Below, in pieces: positions 8,148-16,307 of a stretch of 64,000 nt of DNA. Each line of letters opens with the position of its first letter. The stretch's first letter is position 1. Location: NCBI RefSeq assembly GCF_002209485.1, contig NZ_NJIX01000001.1, positions 248,001 to 312,000 of the forward strand, written 5' to 3'. Under the pieces are notes generated by a model. The model was given only the letters and a program-made list of their open reading frames with translations, did no database searches and was not told where the DNA came from. A program made the position numbers and the translations under genes. This DNA is from Achromobacter sp. HZ34. GTDB lineage: Bacteria; Pseudomonadota; Gammaproteobacteria; Burkholderiales; Burkholderiaceae_B.

Positions 8148-9665
8148 ATGACGCAAGCACAATCCCGATTCCGCAGGGCGCCGCACACCGATCTGCGCGG
8201 CTGGCTCAACCACCTGGCTGCGACCGACCGCCTGGCCGTGATCAAGCCGGGCGCGGCGCTGGAGCACGAGCTGGCGGCCATCGCCAAGCGCCTGGACGGC
8301 AAACAGGCGGCCTATTTTCCTGAGCCGGGTGGTCATGCCGTCCCGGTGGTGTCAGGCTTCATGGCGCGCCGCGGCTGGATTGCCGAGGCCATGGGCGTGG
8401 CGGAAGCGGAACTGCTGACGGCCTTTCGCAATGCGGCGGCCGAACCGCTCCCTGCGCGCGAGGTGCCGCGGGCCGAGGCGCCTTGCCAGCAAGTGGTGCA
8501 TCGTGCGCCTGACGTGCGTGCCATCCTGCCCGTGCCCACGCACAGCGAGCACGACAACGGACCCTATATCACCGCGGGCATGGTGATCGCGCGCAATCCG
8601 GCCAACGGCGTGCAGAACGTCTCCATCCATCGCATCCAGGTGCATGCCAAGGACCGCATGGCGATCCTGCTGCTGCCCCGCCATCTGCTGGCCTTCTACA
8701 AGGAGGCCGAGAAACGCGGCCAGGACCTGCCGGTGGCGGTGGTGATCGGCGCGGATCCCTTGACCTTGCTGGCGTCCCAGGCGATCGCCCCCATCGACAG
8801 CGACGAGCTGGAGGTGGCCGGCGCGCTGCACGGCAGCCCGTTGCGCGTGGCGCGCTGCCTGACCAATGACGTGCATGTCCCGGCCGACGCGGAGATCGTC
8901 ATCGAGGGCCGCATCCTGCATGGCGTGCGCGAGGCGGAAGGACCGTTCGGCGAGTTTCCCAAGTACTACAGCGCACGCGAACAGCGCGAAGTCATCGCCG
9001 TGGACGCCATCACGCATCGGCAATCGCCCATCTTCCATACCATCGTCCCCGCCGAGATGGAACATCTGCTGCTGGGTTCCATCCCCCGTGAAGCGACCTT
9101 GCTGGCGCATCTGCAGCGCAGTTTCCCCAATGTCCTGGACGTTCATCTGTCCATCGGTGGGGTGGGGCGGTACCACCTGTACGTCAAGCTGCGCAAGACG
9201 CATGAAGGCCAGCCCAAGAACGTGATACTCGGGGCCTTCGGTGCCCATTACGACATCAAGCAGGTGATCGTGGTCGACGACGACGTCGAGGTGCACGACA
9301 CGCAGCAGGTGGAATGGGCGGTGGCGACACGCTTTCAGGCGGATCGGGACCTGGTGGTGATCAGCGGCGCCCAGGGCTCGGCCCTGGATCCTTCGACCAC
9401 GCTGGCCAGCGCGCAGTCCGGGGAGGTGGCGCCCGCGCACGAACAGGGTATCAGCGCCAAGATGGGCCTGGATGCGACGCGCCCGGTCAAGTATCACGAG
9501 CACACGTTCACCAGGGTCCGCGTGCCTGGCGAAGATACCGTGGACCTGGGGGCATGGGTCGATGGTGACCGCCATGTCGACTTCACGGCGGGAGCCAGGA
9601 CGCCAGCGCCGGAGCCGGCGCTGGCCGAAGCGGTGATGGCCGGACCGACGATGGCCAGGCCATGA
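8148..9665 (+). CDS. hmfF: UbiD-family prenylated-FMN decarboxylase, probable HmfF
   Basis: A 505-residue UbiD-family decarboxylase, which uses prenylated FMN to remove aromatic or unsaturated carboxylates. The substrate/cofactor region NDVHVPADAEIVIEG near residues 241-255 and the following conserved EGPFGEFP stretch, which holds active-site glutamates, are intact. A UbiX-type gene that makes the cofactor follows with a 4-base ATGA overlap. In the Hmf pathway HmfF converts 2,5-furandicarboxylate to 2-furoate. The gene starts about 50 bases after the 8-base repeat array, so translation probably reinitiates from its own site. The family is certain; the furandicarboxylate substrate is inferred from the whole cluster. 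Confidence 0.86.
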   Translation: MTQAQSRFRRAPHTDLRGWLNHLAATDRLAVIKPGAALEHELAAIAKRLDGKQAAYFPEPGGHAVPVVSGFMARRGWIAEAMGVAEAELLTAFRNAAAEPLPAREVPRAEAPCQQVVHRAPDVRAILPVPTHSEHDNGPYITAGMVIARNPANGVQNVSIHRIQVHAKDRMAILLLPRHLLAFYKEAEKRGQDLPVAVVIGADPLTLLASQAIAPIDSDELEVAGALHGSPLRVARCLTNDVHVPADAEIVIEGRILHGVREAEGPFGEFPKYYSAREQREVIAVDAITHRQSPIFHTIVPAEMEHLLLGSIPREATLLAHLQRSFPNVLDVHLSIGGVGRYHLYVKLRKTHEGQPKNVILGAFGAHYDIKQVIVVDDDVEVHDTQQVEWAVATRFQADRDLVVISGAQGSALDPSTTLASAQSGEVAPAHEQGISAKMGLDATRPVKYHEHTFTRVRVPGEDTVDLGAWVDGDRHVDFTAGARTPAPEPALAEAVMAGPTMARP

Positions 9666-10270
9666 GCGTCGCCGGCCGCAAACGCCTGATCGTGGCGATC
9701 ACCGGCGCCAGCGGGTCGATCTATGGCGTACGCATCCTGCGGGAACTACGCTGCCATCCCGAATGGGAAAGCCATCTGGTGCTGTCAGCATCCGGCGCGT
9801 TGACGGCGGCGCAAGAGCTTGCCCTGAAGCGCACCGAGATCGAGGCACTGGCCGATGTCGTCCACAACGTCAAGGACGTCGGCGCGGCCATTTCCAGCGG
9901 ATCGTTTCCGACGGAAGGCATGGTGATCGCGCCTTGCTCGATGAAAACGCTGGCGGCGGTGGCGCTGGGCATGGGCGACAACCTGGTCAGCCGCGCCGCG
10001 GACGTCGCCCTGAAAGAGCGGCGCCGTGTGGTGCTGCTGGCGCGCGAGACGCCCTTGAATCTGGCCCATCTGCGCAATATGACCAGCGTGACGGAGATGG
10101 GCGGCATCATTTTTCCCCCGGTTCCGGCCTTCTACAACCTGCCGTCCTCGCTGGACGACGTCATCAACCATACCGTCGGCCGGGTTCTCGACCTGTTCGG
10201 CGTCCACCACGAACATCTACTGGAACGCTGGCAAGGCTTGCGCAAGCCGCAAGCTGCGCCGGAGCCTTGA
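9662..10270 (+). CDS. hmfG: UbiX-family flavin prenyltransferase, probable HmfG
   Basis: A 202-residue flavoprotein of the UbiX/Pad1 type, which joins dimethylallyl phosphate to reduced FMN to make the prenyl-FMN cofactor of UbiD enzymes. Seen in the sequence: the FMN-binding start VAITGASGSIYGVRIL (about residues 11-26), the PCSMKTLAAVALGMGDNL segment near 97-114, and the RETPLNLAHLRNM motif near 127-139, all typical of active members. It is translationally coupled to the UbiD gene. Its adjacency suggests a dedicated cofactor supply for HmfF rather than for ubiquinone synthesis. Confidence 0.9.
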   Translation: MSVAGRKRLIVAITGASGSIYGVRILRELRCHPEWESHLVLSASGALTAAQELALKRTEIEALADVVHNVKDVGAAISSGSFPTEGMVIAPCSMKTLAAVALGMGDNLVSRAADVALKERRRVVLLARETPLNLAHLRNMTSVTEMGGIIFPPVPAFYNLPSSLDDVINHTVGRVLDLFGVHHEHLLERWQGLRKPQAAPEP

Positions 10271-10287
10271 AACGAAGGAGCTACAAC

Positions 10288-11094
10288 GTGACTACCTTGC
10301 GACATCCCGCCCAGCACCTGTTGGAAAATCTCGATGGCTTCCGTGTCGAGATCGATGCGGACAAGCAGCGCGCCGACATCGTCCTGGCCCGCCCGCCATT
10401 CAACATCATCGCCATGCCGCAGCGCGATCAGCTGCGCCTGGTGTTCGAAGCCCTGGACGAGGACGACCGGGTACGGGTGATCGTGCTGCGCGCCGAAGGC
10501 GAGCACTTTTCCAGCGGGGGCGACATCAAGGGCTTCCTGGAGGCCTCACCCGAGCACGTGTCCAAGCTGGCCTGGAACATTGCCGCGCCGGCCCGCTGCG
10601 GCAAACCCGTGGTCGTCGCCAATCGTGGCTATACCTTTGGCGTAGGATTCGAGATTTCGCTGGCCTGCGACTTCCGCATCGCCAGCGAGACCACGCAATA
10701 CGCCTTGCCCGAACAGAAGCTCGGCCAGATCCCCGGCTCGGGCGGCTCGGCGCGCCTGCAAAAAATGGTGGGGATCACGCGCACCAAGGACGTGGTGATG
10801 CGTTCGCGCCGCATCAGCGGCAAGCAGGCCTATGAGTGGGGCGTCGCCACGGAGCTGGTGCCGGATGCGGAACTGGAGAGCGCCACCGACAAGCTGGTGG
10901 CCGAGCTGGTGGGCTTCTCGCCGCTGGCGCAACGCACGGCCAAGAAGCTGCTGAACGACACGGAAGATGCTTCGTTGTCGGCGTCGATCGAACTGGAGGG
11001 CCACTGCTACAGCCGCCTGCGCAGTTCCGACGACTTCCGCGAAGGCGTGGAAGCTTTCCATGGCAAGCGCCCGCCCAAGTTCCGTGGCAGCTGA
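10288..11094 (+). CDS. hmfE: Enoyl-CoA hydratase/isomerase-family protein, probable HmfE
   Basis: A 268-residue crotonase-fold protein. The frame is open far upstream, but the GTG at 10288 follows a strong AAGGAG site (10275-10280) and begins just before the conserved fold, so it was chosen. The oxyanion-hole regions FSSGGDIKGF and GYTFGVGFEISLACDFRIA are visible near residues 74-83 and 115-133. In the Hmf scheme this family supplies HmfE, which hydrolyses 2-oxoglutaroyl-CoA to 2-oxoglutarate and CoA after ring opening. In the window it sits between hmfG and the GMC oxidoreductase. A true hydratase role cannot be excluded from sequence alone; the assignment rests on the cluster. Confidence 0.8.
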   Translation: MTTLRHPAQHLLENLDGFRVEIDADKQRADIVLARPPFNIIAMPQRDQLRLVFEALDEDDRVRVIVLRAEGEHFSSGGDIKGFLEASPEHVSKLAWNIAAPARCGKPVVVANRGYTFGVGFEISLACDFRIASETTQYALPEQKLGQIPGSGGSARLQKMVGITRTKDVVMRSRRISGKQAYEWGVATELVPDAELESATDKLVAELVGFSPLAQRTAKKLLNDTEDASLSASIELEGHCYSRLRSSDDFREGVEAFHGKRPPKFRGS

Positions 11095-11106
11095 GGCGAA
11101 CGACCG

Positions 11107-12816
11107 ATGAGCGACGCCGTGGCACGCAAGTACGACTACGTCATCGTTGGCGGCGGCTCGGCGGGCTGCGTGCTGGCCCATCGCCTGTCCGCGCGTCCCG
11201 ATTGCCGCGTCGCCTTGGTGGAGGCGGGCGAGGATACGCCGCCCGGCGCCGAACCGGAGGAAATCCTCGACAGCTATCCCATGCCGGTGTTTTGCGGCGA
11301 GCGGTGGATCTGGCCGGCCTTGACCGCGGCCGCCACCCGCGATTCGGCACGCCGGGTCTACGAACAGGGCAGGGCGATGGGCGGCGGGTCCAGCATCAAT
11401 GTGCAGTCGGCCAATCGGGGCCTGCCGCGCGACTACGATGACTGGGCCGCCGGCGGCGCCAGCGGCTGGGGCTGGGACGAGGTGCTGCCTTATTTCCGCA
11501 AGCTCGAACGGGACCTCGATTATCCGCGGCACCCCTTGCACGGCGCCGATGGCCCCATCGCCATCCGCCGGATCGGACCGGCGCAATGGCCGCCGTTTTG
11601 CCATGCCTTCGCTGACGGCTTGCGCGCGCAAGGCCTGGCGCCCTTGGCGGACCAGAACGCGGAGTTTGGCGATGGCTATTTCCCGGGGGCCTTCTCCAAC
11701 GAGAACGATCGCAGGGTGTCGGCGGCGGCGGGGTATCTGGATGCCGCCACGCGCGGGCGTCCCAACCTGGACATCTACGCGACGACGCGCGTGCACCGTC
11801 TGTTGATGGCCAGGCCAGCGTCCGGCGGCGTATCCGCCACCGGCGTCGCGGTCATCGACAGTGCGGGCCACGCCTTCGAACTGCACGCCGAGCGCGAAGT
11901 GCTGGTGTGCGCGGGCGCCCTGCAATCGCCGGTGCTGCTGATGCACGCGGGCATCGGTAACGCGACCGCACTGGCGCGGCAGGGGATCGCCAGCCTGCTG
12001 CATCTGCCCGGCGTCGGCCGTGAATTGCAGGATCATCCGTCGCTGACGTTTTGCCATTATCTGGCGCCGCGCTGGCGTGTGCCTCTGATGCGCCGTCGCG
12101 CCAGCATGACGGCGGCGCGCATCAGCTCGGGGGTGGCGGATTGCGACGACGCCGATCTCTACCTGTCCAGCGCGACACGCGCTGCGTGGCATGCCCTGGG
12201 CAGCCGGCTGGGCTTGTTCTTTCTGTGGTGCAACCGGCCCTATTCGCGGGGCCGTGTCGAGCTTGCATCCGGCGATCCTGGCGCGCCGCCCAAGGTGGAT
12301 TTGAACCTGCTGGACGACCCGCGCGACCTGGCGCGGCTGATGCAGGGCGTGCGCGTGCTGGCGCGCGTGGTGCGCGCCAGCGGCCTGGGCGACGACGAGC
12401 GGGATTTCTTTCCGGCGGCCTTCTCGCCGCGGGTCAAGGCATTGAGCCGCTATACACCGGGCAATGCGCGGCTGACGCGCTTGCTGGGAACCGCGCTGGA
12501 TGCGCCCGCGCCCTTGCGGCGGGCCCTGATCGGCCGCTTCTTCAATGGCGGGCGGCGCATGTCCGCGCTGCTGGCTGACGAGCAGGAATTGGCGGCTTTC
12601 ATCCGCCGTCAGGTGTTCGGCGTCTGGCATGCCAGCGGTACCTGCCGCATGGGCGCCGCGCAGGATCCGCGCGCCGTCACCGATAACCAGGGCCGGGTGC
12701 ACGGCGCGCACAAGCTGCGGGTGGTCGACGCGTCGCTGATGCCGCGCCTGCCGTCGGCCAACACGAATATTCCGACGATCATGATCGCCGAGAAGATCGC
12801 CGACGCCATGGGGTGA
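11107..12816 (+). CDS. hmfH: GMC-family FAD oxidoreductase, probable HmfH
   Basis: A 569-residue glucose-methanol-choline oxidoreductase. The dinucleotide-binding motif VGGGSAGCVLAHRLS is near residues 15-29, the GMC signature GRAMGGGSSINVQSANRG near 88-105, and the C-terminal active-site region WHASGTCRMG and NTNIPTIMIAEKIADA near the end. HmfH-type members oxidise 5-hydroxymethylfurfural, its acid and furfural to the corresponding carboxylates in the cytoplasm, feeding furandicarboxylate to HmfF. It follows hmfE by 12 bases. Choline or other alcohol dehydrogenase activity would be the default without the cluster, so the substrate is an inference. Confidence 0.82.
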   Translation: MSDAVARKYDYVIVGGGSAGCVLAHRLSARPDCRVALVEAGEDTPPGAEPEEILDSYPMPVFCGERWIWPALTAAATRDSARRVYEQGRAMGGGSSINVQSANRGLPRDYDDWAAGGASGWGWDEVLPYFRKLERDLDYPRHPLHGADGPIAIRRIGPAQWPPFCHAFADGLRAQGLAPLADQNAEFGDGYFPGAFSNENDRRVSAAAGYLDAATRGRPNLDIYATTRVHRLLMARPASGGVSATGVAVIDSAGHAFELHAEREVLVCAGALQSPVLLMHAGIGNATALARQGIASLLHLPGVGRELQDHPSLTFCHYLAPRWRVPLMRRRASMTAARISSGVADCDDADLYLSSATRAAWHALGSRLGLFFLWCNRPYSRGRVELASGDPGAPPKVDLNLLDDPRDLARLMQGVRVLARVVRASGLGDDERDFFPAAFSPRVKALSRYTPGNARLTRLLGTALDAPAPLRRALIGRFFNGGRRMSALLADEQELAAFIRRQVFGVWHASGTCRMGAAQDPRAVTDNQGRVHGAHKLRVVDASLMPRLPSANTNIPTIMIAEKIADAMG

Positions 12817-12880
12817 ACGGCGGCAGTGCGCATGGCTCCGGCGTAGAACGGGCCAGAACATAAAACCAGGGAGTAGACAA

Positions 12881-14257
12881 ATGTCCATGAGCATGCAGCA
12901 AGGGGCGATGCCCGCAAGGACGGATAGCCGGCAGGTCGCAGGGGCGGTCATCGCCTCGTGCCTGGGATGGGCGCTGGATCTGTTCGACCTGTTCGTACTG
13001 TTATACGTGGCGCCCGTGGTGGGGCGGCTGTTTTTCCCGTCGCAGCATGCGATGCTGTCGTTGGCGGCGGTGTATGCCTCGTTCGCGGTGACGCTGTTGA
13101 TGCGTCCGCTGGGCTCGGCGTGGTTCGGCTCCTATGCCGACCGCAAGGGACGCAAGGGCGCGATGATACTGGCGGTGGTCGGCGTGGGGGTCTCCACGGC
13201 GGCGTTCGGGCTGTTGCCCACGGTGGCGCAGGTGGGGCTGCTGGCGCCGGTGCTGTTCATCATCCTGCGCCTGATCCAGGGCATCTTCGTCGGCGGCGTG
13301 GTGGCTTCGACCCACACGATAGGTACGGAGTCGGTGTCGCCGCGCTACCGGGGCGCCGTGTCGGGCCTGGTGGGCGGCGGCGGGGCGGGGATCGGGGCCT
13401 TGCTGGCTTCCCTGGTGTACATGCTGATGTCGCATCTGTTCCCGGGAGACCAGTTCGACGTGTGGGGCTGGCGCTGCATGTTCTTCACCGGTCTGATCAG
13501 CTCGGTGCTGGGCCTGTTCATCTTCAATCGCCTGGAAGAATCGCCCTTGTGGAAGAAGGCCGCGCAGGCGAAAGCGGCGCGGGCGGGCCAGGCGCGCCGC
13601 GACAACACGCTGGCCGTGCAGCGCTCGCCGCTACGCACGCTGTTCGCGGGTGAATACCGATCGGTGCTGCTGGTGAACTTGCTGCTGACCATAGGCGGCG
13701 GTTCCGGCTACTACCTGACTTCGGGATACCTGCCCACTTTCCTGAAGCTGGTCAACCAGGCGCCCAGTGGCGTGGCGGCCAACATCCTGATGGCGTGCTC
13801 GGTGGCGGTGATCGTCGTGGCCTTGGCCTTCGGTCACCTGAGTACCTTCATCGGGCGCAAGCGCACCTTCCTGCTGGTCGGCATCGTGCAGATCTTCGGC
13901 TTGCCCTATCTGTACATGAGTCTGCAGCAGGCCCAGACGCCGCTGCAGATCGGCGTGCACGCCGTGCTGCTGGCCTCGCTGGGCTGCGCCAGCTTCGCCC
14001 CCATCCTGATCTTCTTGAATGAACGCTTTCCCACGGCCATCCGCGCAACCGGCACGGGGCTGTCGTGGAACATCGGCTTTGCGATCGGCGGGATGATGCC
14101 GACCTTCGTGTCGCTGGCGGCGGCCACGCCGGCCGACCTGCCGTTGACGCTTTCGATATTTGCCGGGGTGATCAGTGTGCTGTTCGTCATCGGCGCGTTC
14201 ATCGTGCCGGAGACGCTGGGCCGGCTGGATGAAGCGCCGGCCGGTGGGGAGGAGTGA
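12881..14257 (+). CDS. MFS transporter (metabolite:H+ symporter type), probable furan-acid importer
   Basis: A 458-residue major facilitator superfamily protein with twelve likely membrane segments. The conserved loop 2-3 motif GSYADRKGRKGAM is near residues 84-96, and the segment FIILRLIQGIFVGGVVAS near 126-143 is typical of the metabolite:H+ symporter (sialate/aromatic acid) branch. It lies 64 bases after the GMC gene on the same strand, preceded by GGGA. Furfural-degrading bacteria carry MFS genes (HmfT1/HmfT2) with the hmf genes, so uptake of furoate or a related acid is likely. It appears to be the last gene of the operon. No clear intrinsic terminator follows in the 100 bases before yicC. 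Confidence 0.87.
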   Translation: MSMSMQQGAMPARTDSRQVAGAVIASCLGWALDLFDLFVLLYVAPVVGRLFFPSQHAMLSLAAVYASFAVTLLMRPLGSAWFGSYADRKGRKGAMILAVVGVGVSTAAFGLLPTVAQVGLLAPVLFIILRLIQGIFVGGVVASTHTIGTESVSPRYRGAVSGLVGGGGAGIGALLASLVYMLMSHLFPGDQFDVWGWRCMFFTGLISSVLGLFIFNRLEESPLWKKAAQAKAARAGQARRDNTLAVQRSPLRTLFAGEYRSVLLVNLLLTIGGGSGYYLTSGYLPTFLKLVNQAPSGVAANILMACSVAVIVVALAFGHLSTFIGRKRTFLLVGIVQIFGLPYLYMSLQQAQTPLQIGVHAVLLASLGCASFAPILIFLNERFPTAIRATGTGLSWNIGFAIGGMMPTFVSLAAATPADLPLTLSIFAGVISVLFVIGAFIVPETLGRLDEAPAGGEE

Positions 14258-14357
14258 CGCGGGCGGTCAGTGTCCGTGTGCGGGACGTGTAACGCCCATG
14301 CACGCGGCGCTGCCATAACCCGCAACTGGCCAGGGCGCGCCACCGCCCCCCGGCCTT

Positions 14358-15320
14358 TTATTCGATGTTCTGCGCCTGTTCGCGCATCTGTTCGATCAGC
14401 AGCTTCAAGTCCATGGCGGCGCGGGTGACTTCCACGTTGCCGGCCTTGGAGCCCAGGGTATTGGCTTCGCGGTTCATTTCCTGGAACAGGAAATCCAGGC
14501 GCTTGCCGGCGCTGCCGGTGGGGCCCTTCTTGCCGCCGCCGCTGTTGGCATTGCCCTTGTCCTTGCCGGCCTTGCCTTCCGCGGCACCCAGGATGTGGGT
14601 CAGTTCGGCCAGGTGCGAACGCAGGCGGGCCAATTCCTCGGCGACGTCGATGCGCAGGGCGAACAGGGTGGCTTCCTGGGACAGGCGTTCGCTCAGTTCG
14701 GAGCCGCTGATATTGGCGAAGCCGCCCGGGAACGCGGACTCGACCGTTTCGCGCAGCTTGGTCGCAAGTTTTTCGCGATGGTCGGCCAGCAGTTGCGGCA
14801 GCAGTTGTTCGACATCGCCCACGATCTTTTCAATGCCGGTGGCGCAGTCGCGCATGACGTCGGCCAGTCGTTCGCCTTCGCGGGCGCGGGTGTCCTGCAA
14901 TTGCGCCAGCGCCTGGCGCGCCGCTTCCATGCCAGCCGCGCCCCAGGTTTGCGGATCCATGGCGTCGTTATTGCGTTGGCCGGGCCAGTTGAAGAGTTCG
15001 GCCAGGCGCGGCGGCGCGATTTCAGGCAGGATCTGACGGGCGGCGGCCAACTGCTCGGACAGGGCCTGCAGCCAGGTCGGATCCAGGCGCGGCACATCGG
15101 CGTCGGCATTGCGGGTATAGCTGACGCGCACCTCGACCTTGCCGCGCCCCAGATTGCTGGTGAGCAACTCACGCAAGGGCGATTCCAGATGGCGCAGGTC
15201 GTCCGGCAGACGGAAATGCAGATCGAGGAAACGGCTGTTCACGCTGCGGAATTCCAGCGCCACCGAACCTTGTTCGAGATCGGCGCGGGCGCTGCCGAAA
15301 GCGGTCATGCTACGTATCAT
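14358..15320 (-). CDS. yicC: YicC-family endoribonuclease-like protein
   Basis: A 320-residue YicC protein; the family is linked to RNA turnover and stationary-phase survival, and members have been reported as endoribonucleases. The ATG at 15320 gives the family's hallmark N terminus MIRSMTAF, so the much longer open frame upstream, which runs antisense to rph and the chemoreceptor, is not part of the gene. The N-terminal YicC domain and the C-terminal DUF1732 region ending VTRAAMDLKLLIEQMREQ are intact. An insertion rich in Lys, Gly, Asn and Ser (about residues 246-268, GKAGKDKGNANSGGGKKG) interrupts the usually compact join before GKRLDFLFQEMNREANTLG. It is divergent from rph across a 135-base gap. 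Confidence 0.9.
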   Translation of the reverse strand: MIRSMTAFGSARADLEQGSVALEFRSVNSRFLDLHFRLPDDLRHLESPLRELLTSNLGRGKVEVRVSYTRNADADVPRLDPTWLQALSEQLAAARQILPEIAPPRLAELFNWPGQRNNDAMDPQTWGAAGMEAARQALAQLQDTRAREGERLADVMRDCATGIEKIVGDVEQLLPQLLADHREKLATKLRETVESAFPGGFANISGSELSERLSQEATLFALRIDVAEELARLRSHLAELTHILGAAEGKAGKDKGNANSGGGKKGPTGSAGKRLDFLFQEMNREANTLGSKAGNVEVTRAAMDLKLLIEQMREQAQNIE

Positions 15321-15455
15321 GTCGTGTATCCAGGGTTGATGCTGGCGCCCGCCGCAAGATGGGGCAGGCGCATGGCCCGAGGATAACAGAGGGTGGCCAT
15401 TACAATGCCGGCCATTGCATCGCGACATCCCTACCTTTCCACTGGAGCCTATCCC

Positions 15456-16193
15456 ATGACCACCACCGTTACGCCAGGCGCGCGCGCCTCCGGCCGCGCC
15501 GTTGACGAGCTGCGTCCTTTTTCCCTGGAGCGCGGGTTCACGCGTTATGCCGAAGGCTCGGTGCTGGTCAAGGCAGGCAATACCCATGTGCTGTGCACGG
15601 CCAGCGTTCTGGATAAGGTGCCGCCTTTTCTGAAAGGTAAGGGACAGGGTTGGGTCACCGCGGAGTACGGCATGTTGCCGCGCGCCACGCATACCCGTGG
15701 GGATCGTGAAGCCGCGCGTGGCAAGCAGAGCGGCCGCACCCAGGAAATCCAGCGCCTCATCGGCCGCAGCCTGCGTGCCGTCGTTGACATGGCCTTGCTG
15801 GGCGAACGTACGCTGCATATCGATTGCGATGTGCTGCAAGCCGATGGCGGTACCCGTTGCGCCAGCATCACCGGGGCGTGGGTGGCGGCGGCCGATGCCG
15901 TGGCCTTGTTGATGAAGCGGGGCAATCTGGCCGTGAATCCCTTGCGCGACCATGTGGCTGCCGTTTCCGTCGGCATGGTGGACGGGCGGCCCGTGCTGGA
16001 TCTGGACTACGTCGAAGACTCGGCCTGCGATGCCGACGTCAACGTGGTCATGACCGGCGCTGGCCGTTTTGTCGAAGTGCAGGGGACTGCGGAAGGCGTC
16101 ACCTTCGATCGCAAGGAACTCGACAGCATGCTGGCCCTGGCCGAAAAGGGCATCGCGGGACTGGTGCAGGCGCAGAAGAAATCCCTGGCGTGA
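15456..16193 (+). CDS. rph: Ribonuclease PH
   Basis: A 245-residue phosphorolytic 3'-5' exoribonuclease that trims tRNA 3' ends. Conserved features include [19 protein letters not shown] at the start, [14 protein letters not shown], the phosphate-site region [18 protein letters not shown], and [20 protein letters not shown]. The frame is open from 15393, but the ATG at 15456 has GGAG at 15444-15447 and gives the normal length. All expected motifs are intact, so it should be functional. It is the divergent neighbour of yicC. Confidence 0.95.
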   Translation: MTTTVTPGARASGRAVDELRPFSLERGFTRYAEGSVLVKAGNTHVLCTASVLDKVPPFLKGKGQGWVTAEYGMLPRATHTRGDREAARGKQSGRTQEIQRLIGRSLRAVVDMALLGERTLHIDCDVLQADGGTRCASITGAWVAAADAVALLMKRGNLAVNPLRDHVAAVSVGMVDGRPVLDLDYVEDSACDADVNVVMTGAGRFVEVQGTAEGVTFDRKELDSMLALAEKGIAGLVQAQKKSLA

Positions 16194-16233
16194 CCGCGGG
16201 TTGCGCTGGCGGTGGCGATTTCTTCCCCCTGTG

Positions 16234-16263
16234 TCAAGGAATTGCCAAATATTGCCGGGATAA
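16234..16263 (+). promoter_or_regulatory. Candidate FliA (sigma-28) promoter of the chemoreceptor gene
   Basis: TCAAGGAA (16234-16241), a 12-base spacer, then GCCGGGATAA (16254-16263) resemble the flagellar consensus TAAAG-N11-GCCGATAA. The site is 45 bases upstream of a chemoreceptor gene, a typical sigma-28 target. Spacing and the -10 deviate slightly, so this is a candidate only. Confidence 0.4.
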
Positions 16264-16307
16264 TTGTCCACACGTCTCACTTCCACGAGACATGGCAACG
16301 ATCCTTT

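Noticed and set aside
10546-12951. Long open frame (801 codons) antisense to hmfE and hmfH
   Set aside because: It lies opposite two genes with clear family motifs, has no recognisable domain, and its His/Arg/Gly-rich composition is the usual mirror of GC-rich codons.
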